Below, in pieces: positions 24,328 through 33,105 of a stretch of DNA of 64,000 nucleotides. The stretch is from Pandoraea anhela (GTDB lineage: Bacteria; Pseudomonadota; Gammaproteobacteria; Burkholderiales; Burkholderiaceae), in assembly GCF_902459655.1 (NCBI RefSeq), contig NZ_CABPSB010000001.1:1-64000 (forward strand), given 5' to 3'. The position numbers and the translations under genes were made by a program. Within the stretch, counting starts at the first letter, position 1. Each line of letters opens with the position of its first letter. The notes beneath the pieces are model-generated. The model saw only the letters and a program-made list of their open reading frames with translations, was not told where the DNA came from and searched no databases.

Positions 24328-25507
24328 CGAACAGAACTCCGCCCTTCTGGGGCTGAAGGTTCTGGATCTGTCCCGTATTCTGGCCGGCCCCAGCGCCACC
24401 CAATTGTTGGGAGATCTCGGTGCGGATGTGGTGAAGGTGGAGCGTCCTGACGCAGGGGACGACACTCGAAAGTGGGGGCCACCGTATGTGCGCGACGCAT
24501 CGGGAAGTGAGACGAACGAGAGTGCTTATTACCTTTGCGCGAATCGTAACAAGCGTTCCATTGCCATCGATTTGTCGTCAGCAGATGGGCGAGCGTTGAT
24601 TTTTGACCTCCTGGCGAATGCCGATGTCCTCGTCGAGAACTACAAAGTGGGTGGGCTGGCACAGTACGGACTTTCGTACGAGCAGCTCAAGTCACGCTTT
24701 CCACGACTGATTTACTGCTCGATTACCGGGTTCGGTCAGACCGGACCGTACGCGTCGCGTCCGGGTTACGACTTCCTTATCCAGGGCATGGGCGGCATCA
24801 TGAGCCTCACCGGAGCGCCTGACGGTCAACCGATGAAAGTCGGCGTCGGTATTGCCGACGTGATGACCGGGATGTACGCGGTCGTTGGCATTCTCGCCGC
24901 ATTGCGGCATCGTGACCAATGCGGTGAAGGCCAGCATATCGACATCTCGTTGCTCGATACGCAAATCTCATGGCTGGTGAACGGCGCCGCGAACTACCTC
25001 ACGGATGGCCAACTCCCCAAACGGCTTGGCAACGGTCATCCCAATATCGTTCCCTACCAGGTCTTCGAAACCTCGGACGATTCGATGATTCTGGCCGTTG
25101 GCAACGATCGCCAGTTTGCGAAGTTCTGCCAGATCGCGGGCCTCGATCACTTGATCGGCGATCCGATGTTCAGCACGAACCCGCAACGCGTCATCAATCG
25201 CGATGCGGTGTGCGAGCACATTTCGGTCGCCTTGAAGACGCGCTCGCGATCGGACTGGCTACGGGCGCTTGAGGCCGCCGACGTGCCCTGCGGCCCCGTC
25301 AACAATCTTCAGCAGGTGTTCGATGACCCGCATGTTCGCGCCCGCGGCGCGAGCGTCGAAGTGCCATGCGCGTGGGCACAGTCCGGCAACGTCACTTTGC
25401 TGGCGAACCCGCTCAAGCTTTCGGGGACGCCGGTGGCCTATCGGCGCCCTCCCCCGAGGCTCGACGAACATCGGGACGATGTATTGAACACTTGGACGAA
25501 GCGCTGA
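24317..25507 (+). CDS. Class III (CaiB/BaiF) acyl-CoA transferase
   Basis: A 396-residue family III CoA-transferase. The N-terminal LDLSRILAGPSATQLLGDLG and VKVERPDAGDDTRKWGPP, then ANRNKRSIAIDLSS, LVENYKVGG and ITGFGQTGPYASRPGYDFL, are diagnostic. The catalytic Asp lies in the GVGIADVMTGMYAV segment. These enzymes move CoA between carboxylic acids. It is followed 19 bases later by an acyl-CoA dehydrogenase gene, so the pair would activate an acid and then oxidise its acyl-CoA. The ATG at 24317 is the family-consistent start. The substrate is unknown. Confidence 0.92.
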   Translation: MVSDEQNSALLGLKVLDLSRILAGPSATQLLGDLGADVVKVERPDAGDDTRKWGPPYVRDASGSETNESAYYLCANRNKRSIAIDLSSADGRALIFDLLANADVLVENYKVGGLAQYGLSYEQLKSRFPRLIYCSITGFGQTGPYASRPGYDFLIQGMGGIMSLTGAPDGQPMKVGVGIADVMTGMYAVVGILAALRHRDQCGEGQHIDISLLDTQISWLVNGAANYLTDGQLPKRLGNGHPNIVPYQVFETSDDSMILAVGNDRQFAKFCQIAGLDHLIGDPMFSTNPQRVINRDAVCEHISVALKTRSRSDWLRALEAADVPCGPVNNLQQVFDDPHVRARGASVEVPCAWAQSGNVTLLANPLKLSGTPVAYRRPPPRLDEHRDDVLNTWTKR

Positions 25508-25526
25508 ACCACTCACAGGAGAGAAC

Positions 25527-26714
25527 ATGTACTCACTGACGTCATCGCAGATCGAACTGCAATTGCGAGCGCGAGAACTCGCACAGCAACGGTTTGCACC
25601 GACTGCTGCCGATACCGACCAAACGGAAGCGTACCCCTGGGACAACGTCGAACTGCTATGCAAGCACGGATTGATGGGAATGACGATCCCACCCGAGTAT
25701 GGCGGCCAGGGCCGTAGTTACCACGATGCCACGATCGTCATCGAGGAAATGGCGAAGGCCTGCGCCTCGATGGGACGCATTACCGTCGAAGCGAACATGG
25801 GCGCCATTGGCGCCATCATGGCGTACGTAACCGAGGCGCAGAAACGGTTGGCTGCCGACGTCGTGCTGAGCGGCGACAAGCCCGCCATTTGCATCTCGGA
25901 ACCGGACGCAGGAAGTGCGGCAAGCGAGATGACGACACGCGCCGACCGAAAAGGCGAGCACTACGTTCTCAACGGTGAGAAGTATTGGATTACCGGAGGC
26001 GGCGTGTCGCGTCTGCACCTGATCTTCGCGCGCGTCTTCGACGACGGCGTCGACCAGGGGATTGGCGCGTTCATCTGCGTGCGCGAAGGGGCGTCGCCGC
26101 AGGGGCTGGTCATTGGACGCCGGCTTTATGCCATGGGCGTTCGGGGAATTCCTGAGACACATGTGGAATTTCACGATCTGGTGATCCACAAGTCCATGCT
26201 GGTCATTCCGCCCGGGGGGCTTCGCCGGGGCTTTGCATCCCTCATGAGCGCATACAACGCTCAGCGCGTGGGGGCCGGAACGGTGGCGCTGGGCATCGCG
26301 CAAGGCGCCTTTGACGAGGCGGTCACTTACGCGAAGCAGCGCAACCAGTTCGGCCGACCGATCGGCGAGTTCCAGGGTATCCAGTGGATGCTCAGCGACA
26401 TGTCCATCCAACTGGAGGCCGCCAGACTACTTCTTCATGCGGCAGCGTGTAGCGGTGCGTCGTTCCCCGATATCGCGATGGCCGCAAGGGCGAAGATTTT
26501 TGCCGCGGAGAGCGCCAACAAGATTACCAATGATGCACTGCAGATCTACGGCTCGTCGGGGTATGGTCGTCACAACCCGATGGAGCGTCATGTTCGGGAT
26601 GCACGGATGTTTACGATTGCGGGCGGCACTGCGCAGATTCTTCGTACTCAGGTCGCCAGCACGATTCTCGGCATGAAACTCCCGCAAACCCGTGACGGAT
26701 ACTTGTCCAAATAA
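25527..26714 (+). CDS. Acyl-CoA dehydrogenase
   Basis: A 395-residue flavoprotein of the ACAD family. It shows the N-terminal helical domain, then AICISEPDAGSAASEMTTRA with the substrate and FAD loop, YVLNGEKYWITGG, the R-N-QFG motif in AKQRNQFGRPIGEFQGIQWML, and the C-terminal IYGSSGYGRHNPMERHVRDARMFTIAGGTAQILR. The catalytic Glu position of short-chain enzymes is not clear. The ATG at 25527 has AGGAGAG upstream. It is cotranscribed with the CoA-transferase and convergent with the LysR gene downstream. It probably oxidises an acyl-CoA made by its partner, passing electrons to ETF. Confidence 0.93.
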   Translation: MYSLTSSQIELQLRARELAQQRFAPTAADTDQTEAYPWDNVELLCKHGLMGMTIPPEYGGQGRSYHDATIVIEEMAKACASMGRITVEANMGAIGAIMAYVTEAQKRLAADVVLSGDKPAICISEPDAGSAASEMTTRADRKGEHYVLNGEKYWITGGGVSRLHLIFARVFDDGVDQGIGAFICVREGASPQGLVIGRRLYAMGVRGIPETHVEFHDLVIHKSMLVIPPGGLRRGFASLMSAYNAQRVGAGTVALGIAQGAFDEAVTYAKQRNQFGRPIGEFQGIQWMLSDMSIQLEAARLLLHAAACSGASFPDIAMAARAKIFAAESANKITNDALQIYGSSGYGRHNPMERHVRDARMFTIAGGTAQILRTQVASTILGMKLPQTRDGYLSK

Positions 26715-26768
26715 AGCCGCCTGACGCGACGGTCGGCTCCCGAGCGGGACGGGACGCCGACTGATGGC

Positions 26769-27668
26769 CTACGATTTCGGTACCGCCATTTTCTTGGCGT
26801 ATTGCCATAAGGCGTGAGCTGCCGGAGACAGTTTTCGCTCCTGCAAACATGCAAGTCCGATGCGTCGGGAGGCCTTGGGTGTCAAGCCGCGATACACCAC
26901 CCCGGGAAAGTTTGCCGGAGCGGCGAGCGACGCAATGACGGACACGCCCTGCCCCCGTGCCACAAATTCCAGCAGCGACAGCAATTGCGAGAGCTCGTGC
27001 GTCACGCGCGGCTTGATGTCCGAGCGCGAAAACAGCTTGCTGACCAGCTCCTGTGACCCTGCATGGGTCAACACCAACGGATAGCCCGCGAGATCCCGCA
27101 GAGACACGTTTGGGCTCTTCGATAACGGATGGCCTGTCGGCAAGACGGCAACGAACTCGTCGATCGCCAGCGGATGCGTGTCGAACTGGAGTTTCGGCAA
27201 CGTCACGACCCCAATTTCAATTCGACGTTCCTGCAAGTCCTGCTCGATTTCCGCATCGGGCTTTTCCGTAACGTGCACTTCGATGCCCGGATGCCGAGCC
27301 TTGAACTTCTCAAGTAAGGGCGGGAGCAAGTTAAGGGACGAACTGGGGCCAAACGACCCGACCCTGACCTTTCCGGTCTTCAAACCGGCGCTCGCTGCTG
27401 CCGTCGTTTGAATGAGGTGCAGCGACGAAAACACGTCCCTCACGTGCGGCAGTATCAACTCGCCTGCGTGCGTCAATGCCAGATGCGGGCTGCCCCGGTC
27501 CACGATGGGAGTCCCCAACACCGTCTCCAGGGCCCTGAGCGCATGGCTGGTCGCCGACGGCGTCATGCCGACACGCGCCCCCGCGACTGCAATTCCTTCC
27601 GACGTTGCCAGCGCCAAAAACAGCTCGAGTTGTCGAAGCGTCGGCATTGATTGGGTGATGTCTGTCAT
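26769..27668 (-). CDS. LysR-family transcriptional regulator
   Basis: A 299-residue LysR regulator, with HTH at about residues 8-65 (LRQLELFLALATSEGIAVAGA, then MTPSATSHALRALETVLG) and an effector domain from about 90. The ATG at 27668 is chosen over a TTG at 27683. It lies between the CoA-transferase/ACAD genes and the divergent aminotransferase operon. The short gap to the latter carries TCAATTGA, also found upstream of the CoA-transferase, so it is a good candidate to control both. The effector is unknown. Confidence 0.9.
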   Translation of the reverse strand: MTDITQSMPTLRQLELFLALATSEGIAVAGARVGMTPSATSHALRALETVLGTPIVDRGSPHLALTHAGELILPHVRDVFSSLHLIQTTAAASAGLKTGKVRVGSFGPSSSLNLLPPLLEKFKARHPGIEVHVTEKPDAEIEQDLQERRIEIGVVTLPKLQFDTHPLAIDEFVAVLPTGHPLSKSPNVSLRDLAGYPLVLTHAGSQELVSKLFSRSDIKPRVTHELSQLLSLLEFVARGQGVSVIASLAAPANFPGVVYRGLTPKASRRIGLACLQERKLSPAAHALWQYAKKMAVPKS

Positions 27669-27679
27669 TGAGTTTATTC

Positions 27680-27687
27680 TCAATTGA
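27680..27687. promoter_or_regulatory. Palindromic core TCAATTGA in the LysR/aminotransferase gap
   Basis: The palindrome sits within ATTC-TCAATT-GAAT, 12 bp upstream of the LysR start and about 45 bp upstream of the aminotransferase start. The same core is in the palindrome at 24171-24180. The gap is AT-rich and only 64 bp long. Confidence 0.45.
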
Positions 27688-27732
27688 ATGTGATTTTATT
27701 GAATTATAGACTCCGCTCTATCCGGTCAGCCA

Positions 27733-28977
27733 ATGAAATTTCGGCCCGGCAACGTTCCGATGGAGGCAGTAGAAATCATGTTTTCCAAAATGATGGAGTC
27801 GCTCAGACCCTCTCCGATTCAACAAATGGCCGAGCGCAGCCGCGTTGCCTCGGCGTCGGGACAGGACATCGTCGACATGACGTTAGGGGAGCCGGATTTC
27901 CCCACCCCTCATCACATTGGGGAAGCCGCCGTGCGGGCGATCGGGGACGGTCAGACGCGATATACACCGATTAACGGCTCGGTTCGTCTGCGCGAAGCCA
28001 TCGTCGACAAGTTCTCGCGCGATAACGGCATCGAGACATCTCTCGCGGAAATCAGCGTCGGTTGCGGTGGAAAGCAGGTTATCTATCAGGCCATGCTGGC
28101 GACGCTGAATCCGGGGGACGAAGTCCTCATTCCCGCGCCCTACTGGTCGTCGTACGGCGACATCGTCAGCATGAATGGCGGTGTTCTCAAGCCGATCGCG
28201 ACGCGCCCTGAAGCCGGCTACGCGCTACAGGTCGAGGACCTCGATCGCGCGATTACGAGCCGCACCAAGTGGCTGGTGCTGAACTCGCCGAGCAACCCCA
28301 GCGGCACGGCCTATTCCCAGGCGCAACTGGAAGCGTTTTGCGATGTCATCCGGCGCAGTCGTCATCAGCGCTTCTTTATTCTCGCCGACGATATTTACGA
28401 ACACATCCTCTTCGACGAGCGGAAATTTCACTCCCTGGCGAGGGTTGCCCCCGATCTGAAAGATCGCATTCTCACGGTCAATGGGGTGTCGAAAGCCTAT
28501 TCGATGACCGGCTGGCGAGTCGGGTATGCCTGCGGTCCCAAGGCCCTAATCGATGCCATGACGAAGATTCAGATGCAGGTCAACAGCCATACGTCGTCCG
28601 TTTCGCAGGCAGCGGCGGTTGCCGCATTGAGCGGACCGCAAGACGAGGTGGTTCGACGCTGCGGGATCTTTCAGCATCGACGCGACTTGTTGCTTGACGC
28701 CTTCGCCAAAATCGAGGGTCTTCACACGCCCCGCCCGGAAGGCGCGTTTTATGTATTTCCGGATGTGCGTCGATTCATCGGGAAGACGAAGGAAGACGGC
28801 AGTCTGATTTCCACCGATGTCGATTTGGCGATCTATCTGCTGAATGCCGGTGTCGCGGTCGTTCCGGGTTCGGGCTTCGGTATGCCGGGATTCATGCGCC
28901 TGTCTTACGCGACCTCCGATGAGCGCCTGAAAGAGGCAGCCATTCGGATCCGCGATGCTTTTGCGCGTTTGCGCTAG
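27733..28977 (+). CDS. PLP-dependent aminotransferase, class I/II
   Basis: A 414-residue fold-type I aminotransferase of the aspartate/aromatic group. Visible are the DMTLGEPDFPTPHH start motif, NPGDEVLIPAPYWSSYGD, the NSPSNPSGTAYS block, the Asp binding the PLP nitrogen in ILADDIYEHILF, and the Schiff-base Lys in VNGVSKAYSMTGWRVGY. The C-terminal substrate Arg is in PGFMRLSYATS. The ATG at 27733 lacks a Shine-Dalgarno; the ATG at 27778 has GGAGG about 11 bases upstream and may be the true start. It is upstream of a ThDP enzyme that would take the 2-oxo acid product. Confidence 0.92.
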   Translation: MKFRPGNVPMEAVEIMFSKMMESLRPSPIQQMAERSRVASASGQDIVDMTLGEPDFPTPHHIGEAAVRAIGDGQTRYTPINGSVRLREAIVDKFSRDNGIETSLAEISVGCGGKQVIYQAMLATLNPGDEVLIPAPYWSSYGDIVSMNGGVLKPIATRPEAGYALQVEDLDRAITSRTKWLVLNSPSNPSGTAYSQAQLEAFCDVIRRSRHQRFFILADDIYEHILFDERKFHSLARVAPDLKDRILTVNGVSKAYSMTGWRVGYACGPKALIDAMTKIQMQVNSHTSSVSQAAAVAALSGPQDEVVRRCGIFQHRRDLLLDAFAKIEGLHTPRPEGAFYVFPDVRRFIGKTKEDGSLISTDVDLAIYLLNAGVAVVPGSGFGMPGFMRLSYATSDERLKEAAIRIRDAFARLR

Positions 28978-29035
28978 GTCGGCGCATCGCGTTGACGAAA
29001 CCTTTTTGAAATGTTGACTGGCTTGGGAGATCACA

Positions 29036-30643
29036 ATGACCACCGTATCTACACTCATCGGCAAGCGGCTCTATGACGCAGGTTGCCGCCACTCGTTCGG
29101 CATTCCAGGCGGAGAAGTGCTTGCCGTGATGCGCGGACTTGACGAAGCGGGCGTCGCGTTCACGCTGGTCAAGCACGAGAACGCCGGCGGATTCATGGCT
29201 GAAGGCGTCCATCACCGCGACGGCGCCCCCGGGGTGCTGGTCGCCACGCTGGGACCGGGCGTGGCCAATGCGATCAATGTCGTCGCCAATGCCTGGCAGG
29301 ACCGGGTCCCCATGATCTTCCTGACGGGTTGCGTCGACGAGAGCGAGGCCGCAACTTACACCCATCAGGTATTCGACCACGCGCAACTGATGCGCCCGAT
29401 CACGAAGGCCTCGCTGCGTATGACCGCGGAGTCTGCGGAGGTCATCATCGATAAAGCGATTGCCATCGCCATGGACGATCCCCCGGGCCCCGTCCATATC
29501 GATGTCCCGATCAGCGTGGCGACGCAAACCGTGACGACCGCAGTTGGCGCCAGGCGAACACGCCCCGCACCGGCGGTGCCGGCCCATTCTGCCGCGTTCG
29601 CGCAAGCGCGCAAGTGGCTCGCCGAAGCAAAGCGCCCGATCATGATCGCCGGCGTCGAAGTGCTGCATCACGATGCTCACGACGAGGTACGCGCCATCGT
29701 TGAAGAACTGGGCATTCCGCTGATCACCACTTACAAAGCGAAGGGCATCGTGGACGAGCGTCACTCGATGGTGCTCGGCGGCGCGGGCCTCTCCCCGATG
29801 GCCGACAAGGTGCTCTTGCCCCTGATCGAACAAGCGGATTTCGTGCTGTTGGCCGGTTACGATCCTATCGAGATGCGCGTGAACTGGCGCAACCTCTGGG
29901 GGGACGACAAGAAGGTCGTGGAGTTTTCCGCGACGCGCAATACCCATTACGTTCATCAGGCCGCACTATCGTTTGTGGGGTCGGTTAAGGAGGGGCTTGC
30001 CGAATTTCGGCGTGGCATTGCGCGCGCATCAACGTGGAGTGACGTCGAGACGCTACATGTCAAAGCCAAGCTCGAGCAGATTTATCGGACTGACGAAGCC
30101 TGGGGGCCGGCGGCCATCGTCGACGTGGCTCGCCGGGTGCTGCCGGAGGATACCGTGGCGTCGGTCGATAGCGGCGCGCATCGCATCCTGTTGAGCCAGA
30201 CGTGGAAATGCTATGAGCCGCGCGCACTGATGCAGTCCTCGGGGCTGTGCACGATGGGTTGCTCGTTGCCGCTGGGCATTGGCGCCAAGATGGCCAACCC
30301 GTCGCGCCCTGTGGCGGTTTTCACCGGCGATGCCTGCCTGGAGATGACGTTGGGCGAATTCGCCACTGCCCGAGATGCCGGAACGCCGGTGATCGTGTTC
30401 GTTTTTGCCGACGAGTCGCTTTCGCTCATCGAGATCAAACAGCGCGCGAGCGGTCAACCCAGTCTGGGCGTCGATTTCGCGTCGACCGACTTTGCCGCGG
30501 TAAGCCGCGCACTCGGGGGCAAAGGATTCGACGTTCACTCTCGCGAACAGCTTGAGGACGCCATCAAGGAGAGTCTGGCTGCCGAATGCTTCTCGGTCAT
30601 CAGTTGCCATATCCCGAGAAAATCGTACGACGGTCGCATCTGA
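29036..30643 (+). CDS. Thiamine-diphosphate-dependent enzyme (acetolactate synthase/2-oxoacid decarboxylase type)
   Basis: A 535-residue ThDP enzyme. The N-terminal domain has the ThDP-activating Glu48 in VKHENAGGFMAEG and the ALS-like LGPGVANAINVVANAWQDRVPMIFLTG. The central domain is intact. The C-terminal ThDP motif starts at GDACLEM (about residue 430) and continues to FVFADESLSLIE, with Asp-Glu-Ser where the usual Asn pair lies. It looks like a decarboxylase or ligase of 2-oxo acids rather than the anabolic ALS. It follows the aminotransferase gene by 58 bp with GGGAGA before the ATG. Confidence 0.88.
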   Translation: MTTVSTLIGKRLYDAGCRHSFGIPGGEVLAVMRGLDEAGVAFTLVKHENAGGFMAEGVHHRDGAPGVLVATLGPGVANAINVVANAWQDRVPMIFLTGCVDESEAATYTHQVFDHAQLMRPITKASLRMTAESAEVIIDKAIAIAMDDPPGPVHIDVPISVATQTVTTAVGARRTRPAPAVPAHSAAFAQARKWLAEAKRPIMIAGVEVLHHDAHDEVRAIVEELGIPLITTYKAKGIVDERHSMVLGGAGLSPMADKVLLPLIEQADFVLLAGYDPIEMRVNWRNLWGDDKKVVEFSATRNTHYVHQAALSFVGSVKEGLAEFRRGIARASTWSDVETLHVKAKLEQIYRTDEAWGPAAIVDVARRVLPEDTVASVDSGAHRILLSQTWKCYEPRALMQSSGLCTMGCSLPLGIGAKMANPSRPVAVFTGDACLEMTLGEFATARDAGTPVIVFVFADESLSLIEIKQRASGQPSLGVDFASTDFAAVSRALGGKGFDVHSREQLEDAIKESLAAECFSVISCHIPRKSYDGRI

Positions 30644-30726
30644 AGGTCTGACGGCTTGGTGCGGCGCAAACTTGTCGAGGGTTTCGCCGCATCATGGATC
30701 GACAAGCGGTCGGCGGCGAGCACGCA

Positions 30727-31296
30727 ATGAAAGCCCATATTGACAAGATCAGGATCCGACCGGCGCGCGTTCTGGACATTGATGCAGTCACGAAAATCTA
30801 CGGGTGTTTTGTCACCCAGGAAACGACAGCGCTGGAAACATCCACGCCGTCCACCCACGAGATGCTTCATCGCCACGGCGAGGCTTGCCGAATTCAAGCG
30901 CCGTTTCTCGTGGCCGTGTACGACAGCACCGTCATCGGGTTTGCGCTCAGCGACCCGTTCGGGAAACAGGGAGGATATCGATACGCCCTGGTTTACTCGA
31001 TGTATGTCATTCCTGAGTTTCGAAAGCGCGGCGTTGGCGGGCGGCTGATGAAGTCGCTCATCGAGGCGGCGACCGGCAGCGGGTTCCGATCGATGATTGC
31101 CGCGGTGTGTGGAGAAGCGCCGCCGGCGGTGTGCCGGCTTCATGCGCGCTTCGGATTTTCGCCGGTGGGCGCATTGCGCGCGGCGGGATTCAGGCACGGC
31201 CGGATGCAGGATGTTTCACTGTTCCAACTTTCGTTGCCGGGTGTGGGGCTCGACATTTCCGCCGGTGGGCACCGCCCTGACCCGGATGTGCATTGA
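30727..31296 (+). CDS. GNAT-family N-acetyltransferase (phosphinothricin-acetyltransferase-like)
   Basis: A 189-residue GNAT protein. The start RIRPARVLDIDAVTKIY, the Glu-Thr-Thr-Ala-Leu-Glu segment and MYVIPEFRKRGVGGRLMKSLI with the acetyl-CoA pyrophosphate loop (RKRGVGGR) resemble phosphinothricin N-acetyltransferases. The late LHARFGFSPVGALRAAGF is also typical. It is 83 bp after the ThDP gene on the same strand and may be part of that operon. The ATG at 30727 is preferred; 30694 is possible. It probably acetylates an amino acid or amine. Confidence 0.85.
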   Translation: MKAHIDKIRIRPARVLDIDAVTKIYGCFVTQETTALETSTPSTHEMLHRHGEACRIQAPFLVAVYDSTVIGFALSDPFGKQGGYRYALVYSMYVIPEFRKRGVGGRLMKSLIEAATGSGFRSMIAAVCGEAPPAVCRLHARFGFSPVGALRAAGFRHGRMQDVSLFQLSLPGVGLDISAGGHRPDPDVH

Positions 31297-31409
31297 CGTT
31301 GCGAATTCGCACCGGTTTGCAGGATTTCGCGCGGTGCATGCAGGCACTGCCACGACGCATGTGAACATCGTAACTTCGCCGTCAGTACGTTGCCACACAC
31401 GTCCCAATC

Positions 31410-32981
31410 ATGGTTTCCATATCGAAATCGCCCTCATCTCCTGCATCGTTCGGTGCCGATCAGGCGTCGAGCCCCGAAGCATCCGGCAAGCCACCCGTTT
31501 CGCAAGCGAGCGTTGCGCATGACCCGCCTCCCGGGTTGCCACGCCGCCCCATATCCCTGGAGAACCGGGAACGTCCCGGCAACACTGCGAGCCGTATTCG
31601 TCTGACCGAAAGCGTTGTGCATCGCAGCGGCGCTCCCGTGCCCCGCCAGCCCAATGGCGCACCCTATGACGTCATTCGGTATCAGGCGCCCGGCAGCGGC
31701 GTCGCCGTCGAGCTGACCGGTGTCAAGGCGGCCAATGGTCGATTCGACGTCAAGAATCACGAAACAAACGAAACCACCGCGAATCTCGTCATCGTCGATT
31801 CCACCCAGCCCGATGGCACCGCCGGACCCCGCGTGGGCGTTCACCCCGAGCAGGCAAGGTTGCCGGGCGGTATGCAGGGCTGGCATAGCGGCAGTGCCCA
31901 CCCCTATTCCGCCCATACCATGCCGATGGGGGCCACCGCCTCGTCTTCGGCCAATCACGCAGTCATGCCGGCTTCCGCGCCCATGGCGCCGTCTTCGCCG
32001 TGGATGGTGGCCGGCCGGCAACTGGCAGCGCACATTCCGCCGATCAGAGCGACCAACCTGTCTCAGCTTGACCGGAGCCAGTTGCGCATCGCACTGCGTG
32101 CAGGCCAATACCAGACAAGCAACGTGTCGTCGCATGCTCATGCCGATGGTTCCGTGACGCATCAGTTCACGATTTCCGTCAACCCGCGGACACGGCCGCT
32201 GGCCGTGCGGGCGACCGTCGTGGGCGGCGTGCTCCAGGAAATCAGGCTCAATCCGCCAGGCAGGCGCTTCCAGTTCGGCACCTCGCCGGGGCCGACGCAC
32301 ACGGTTCCCGCACACCTGCCGCCGGCGATGCCAACGGCTGCCTCACCGTTGCTGCCTGCCAATTTCTCGCTGAGCAACGCGACGAACAGCGCCGAAGTCA
32401 ACGAGATCATGCCGGCGCTGGCTTCGGCATTCCAGCAGTTCCTGCCGCCGCAGATGAATCGCGTGCACATCGATGTGACGCCCAGAACCAGCGAGGACCA
32501 GGATCACGGCTTTACGACCTACCGGCCGCAACAGGCCACTGCTGCGGTCACGGTAGCTGTGGAAATGCCGGATCGCCATGACACTGGCCCTGCGGCGCGA
32601 GCGGGACGCCAGGGAAGGTTCGCCGCGACATTGACCCATGAGGTGTTCCTGCATGCACGACCGTTTCTCGACGACCATGCGCGATATCTCCAGGGCTTAC
32701 AGCCGCGACAACTGGATGAAACGCAGACGCATCAGGTCATGTTCGATCCGCCGAATCACAGCAATGCCTTTCTGCATGCCGTTCGGGCGGTACTTCCCTA
32801 TCTTCCGAACAATGCAGTCAGGTCGGCGTTTCTCGCCGAATACGCGACAGATGTGGGCAACCATATTCTTTTCGAGACGCAGGACGAACGGCTTGCCGAG
32901 CAGGCATTTGCCTGGCACGAGAACCTTGAGCTTATGTGTGCCGACCTCAACCATCCCTTCTGGCGCGGCGCGCCCGCCTGA
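31410..32981 (+). CDS. Orphan effector-like protein with HEVFLH motif
   Basis: A 523-residue protein not matching a family I know. Residues 1-60 are Ser/Pro/Ala/Gln-rich without Sec signal, and a second Pro/Ala/Met/Ser-rich linker covers about 155-200. The C-terminal domain (about 320-523) has LTHEVFLHARPFLDDH (HEVFLH 410-415, a further His at 423), a possible HExxxH metal site. There is no clear Shine-Dalgarno before ATG 31410. The N-terminal style suggests a type III-like effector. The next gene downstream (33106-37356) is convergent and also effector-like. Confidence 0.6.
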   Translation: MVSISKSPSSPASFGADQASSPEASGKPPVSQASVAHDPPPGLPRRPISLENRERPGNTASRIRLTESVVHRSGAPVPRQPNGAPYDVIRYQAPGSGVAVELTGVKAANGRFDVKNHETNETTANLVIVDSTQPDGTAGPRVGVHPEQARLPGGMQGWHSGSAHPYSAHTMPMGATASSSANHAVMPASAPMAPSSPWMVAGRQLAAHIPPIRATNLSQLDRSQLRIALRAGQYQTSNVSSHAHADGSVTHQFTISVNPRTRPLAVRATVVGGVLQEIRLNPPGRRFQFGTSPGPTHTVPAHLPPAMPTAASPLLPANFSLSNATNSAEVNEIMPALASAFQQFLPPQMNRVHIDVTPRTSEDQDHGFTTYRPQQATAAVTVAVEMPDRHDTGPAARAGRQGRFAATLTHEVFLHARPFLDDHARYLQGLQPRQLDETQTHQVMFDPPNHSNAFLHAVRAVLPYLPNNAVRSAFLAEYATDVGNHILFETQDERLAEQAFAWHENLELMCADLNHPFWRGAPA

Positions 32982-33105
32982 TCGGCAGGCTGCCCGATGG
33001 CGCGCGGGCGGCGACGCATTATCGGCGACGTCGTGACCGGCCTGTTCGCTGACGGGCTGTCCATACCAGTCGTACCGATCATGCCGCTCATGCCTCTCCT
33101 ACCGC

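Noticed and set aside
28892-29956. 354-codon minus-strand frame
   Set aside because: Antisense to the ThDP enzyme gene; composition typical of a shadow.
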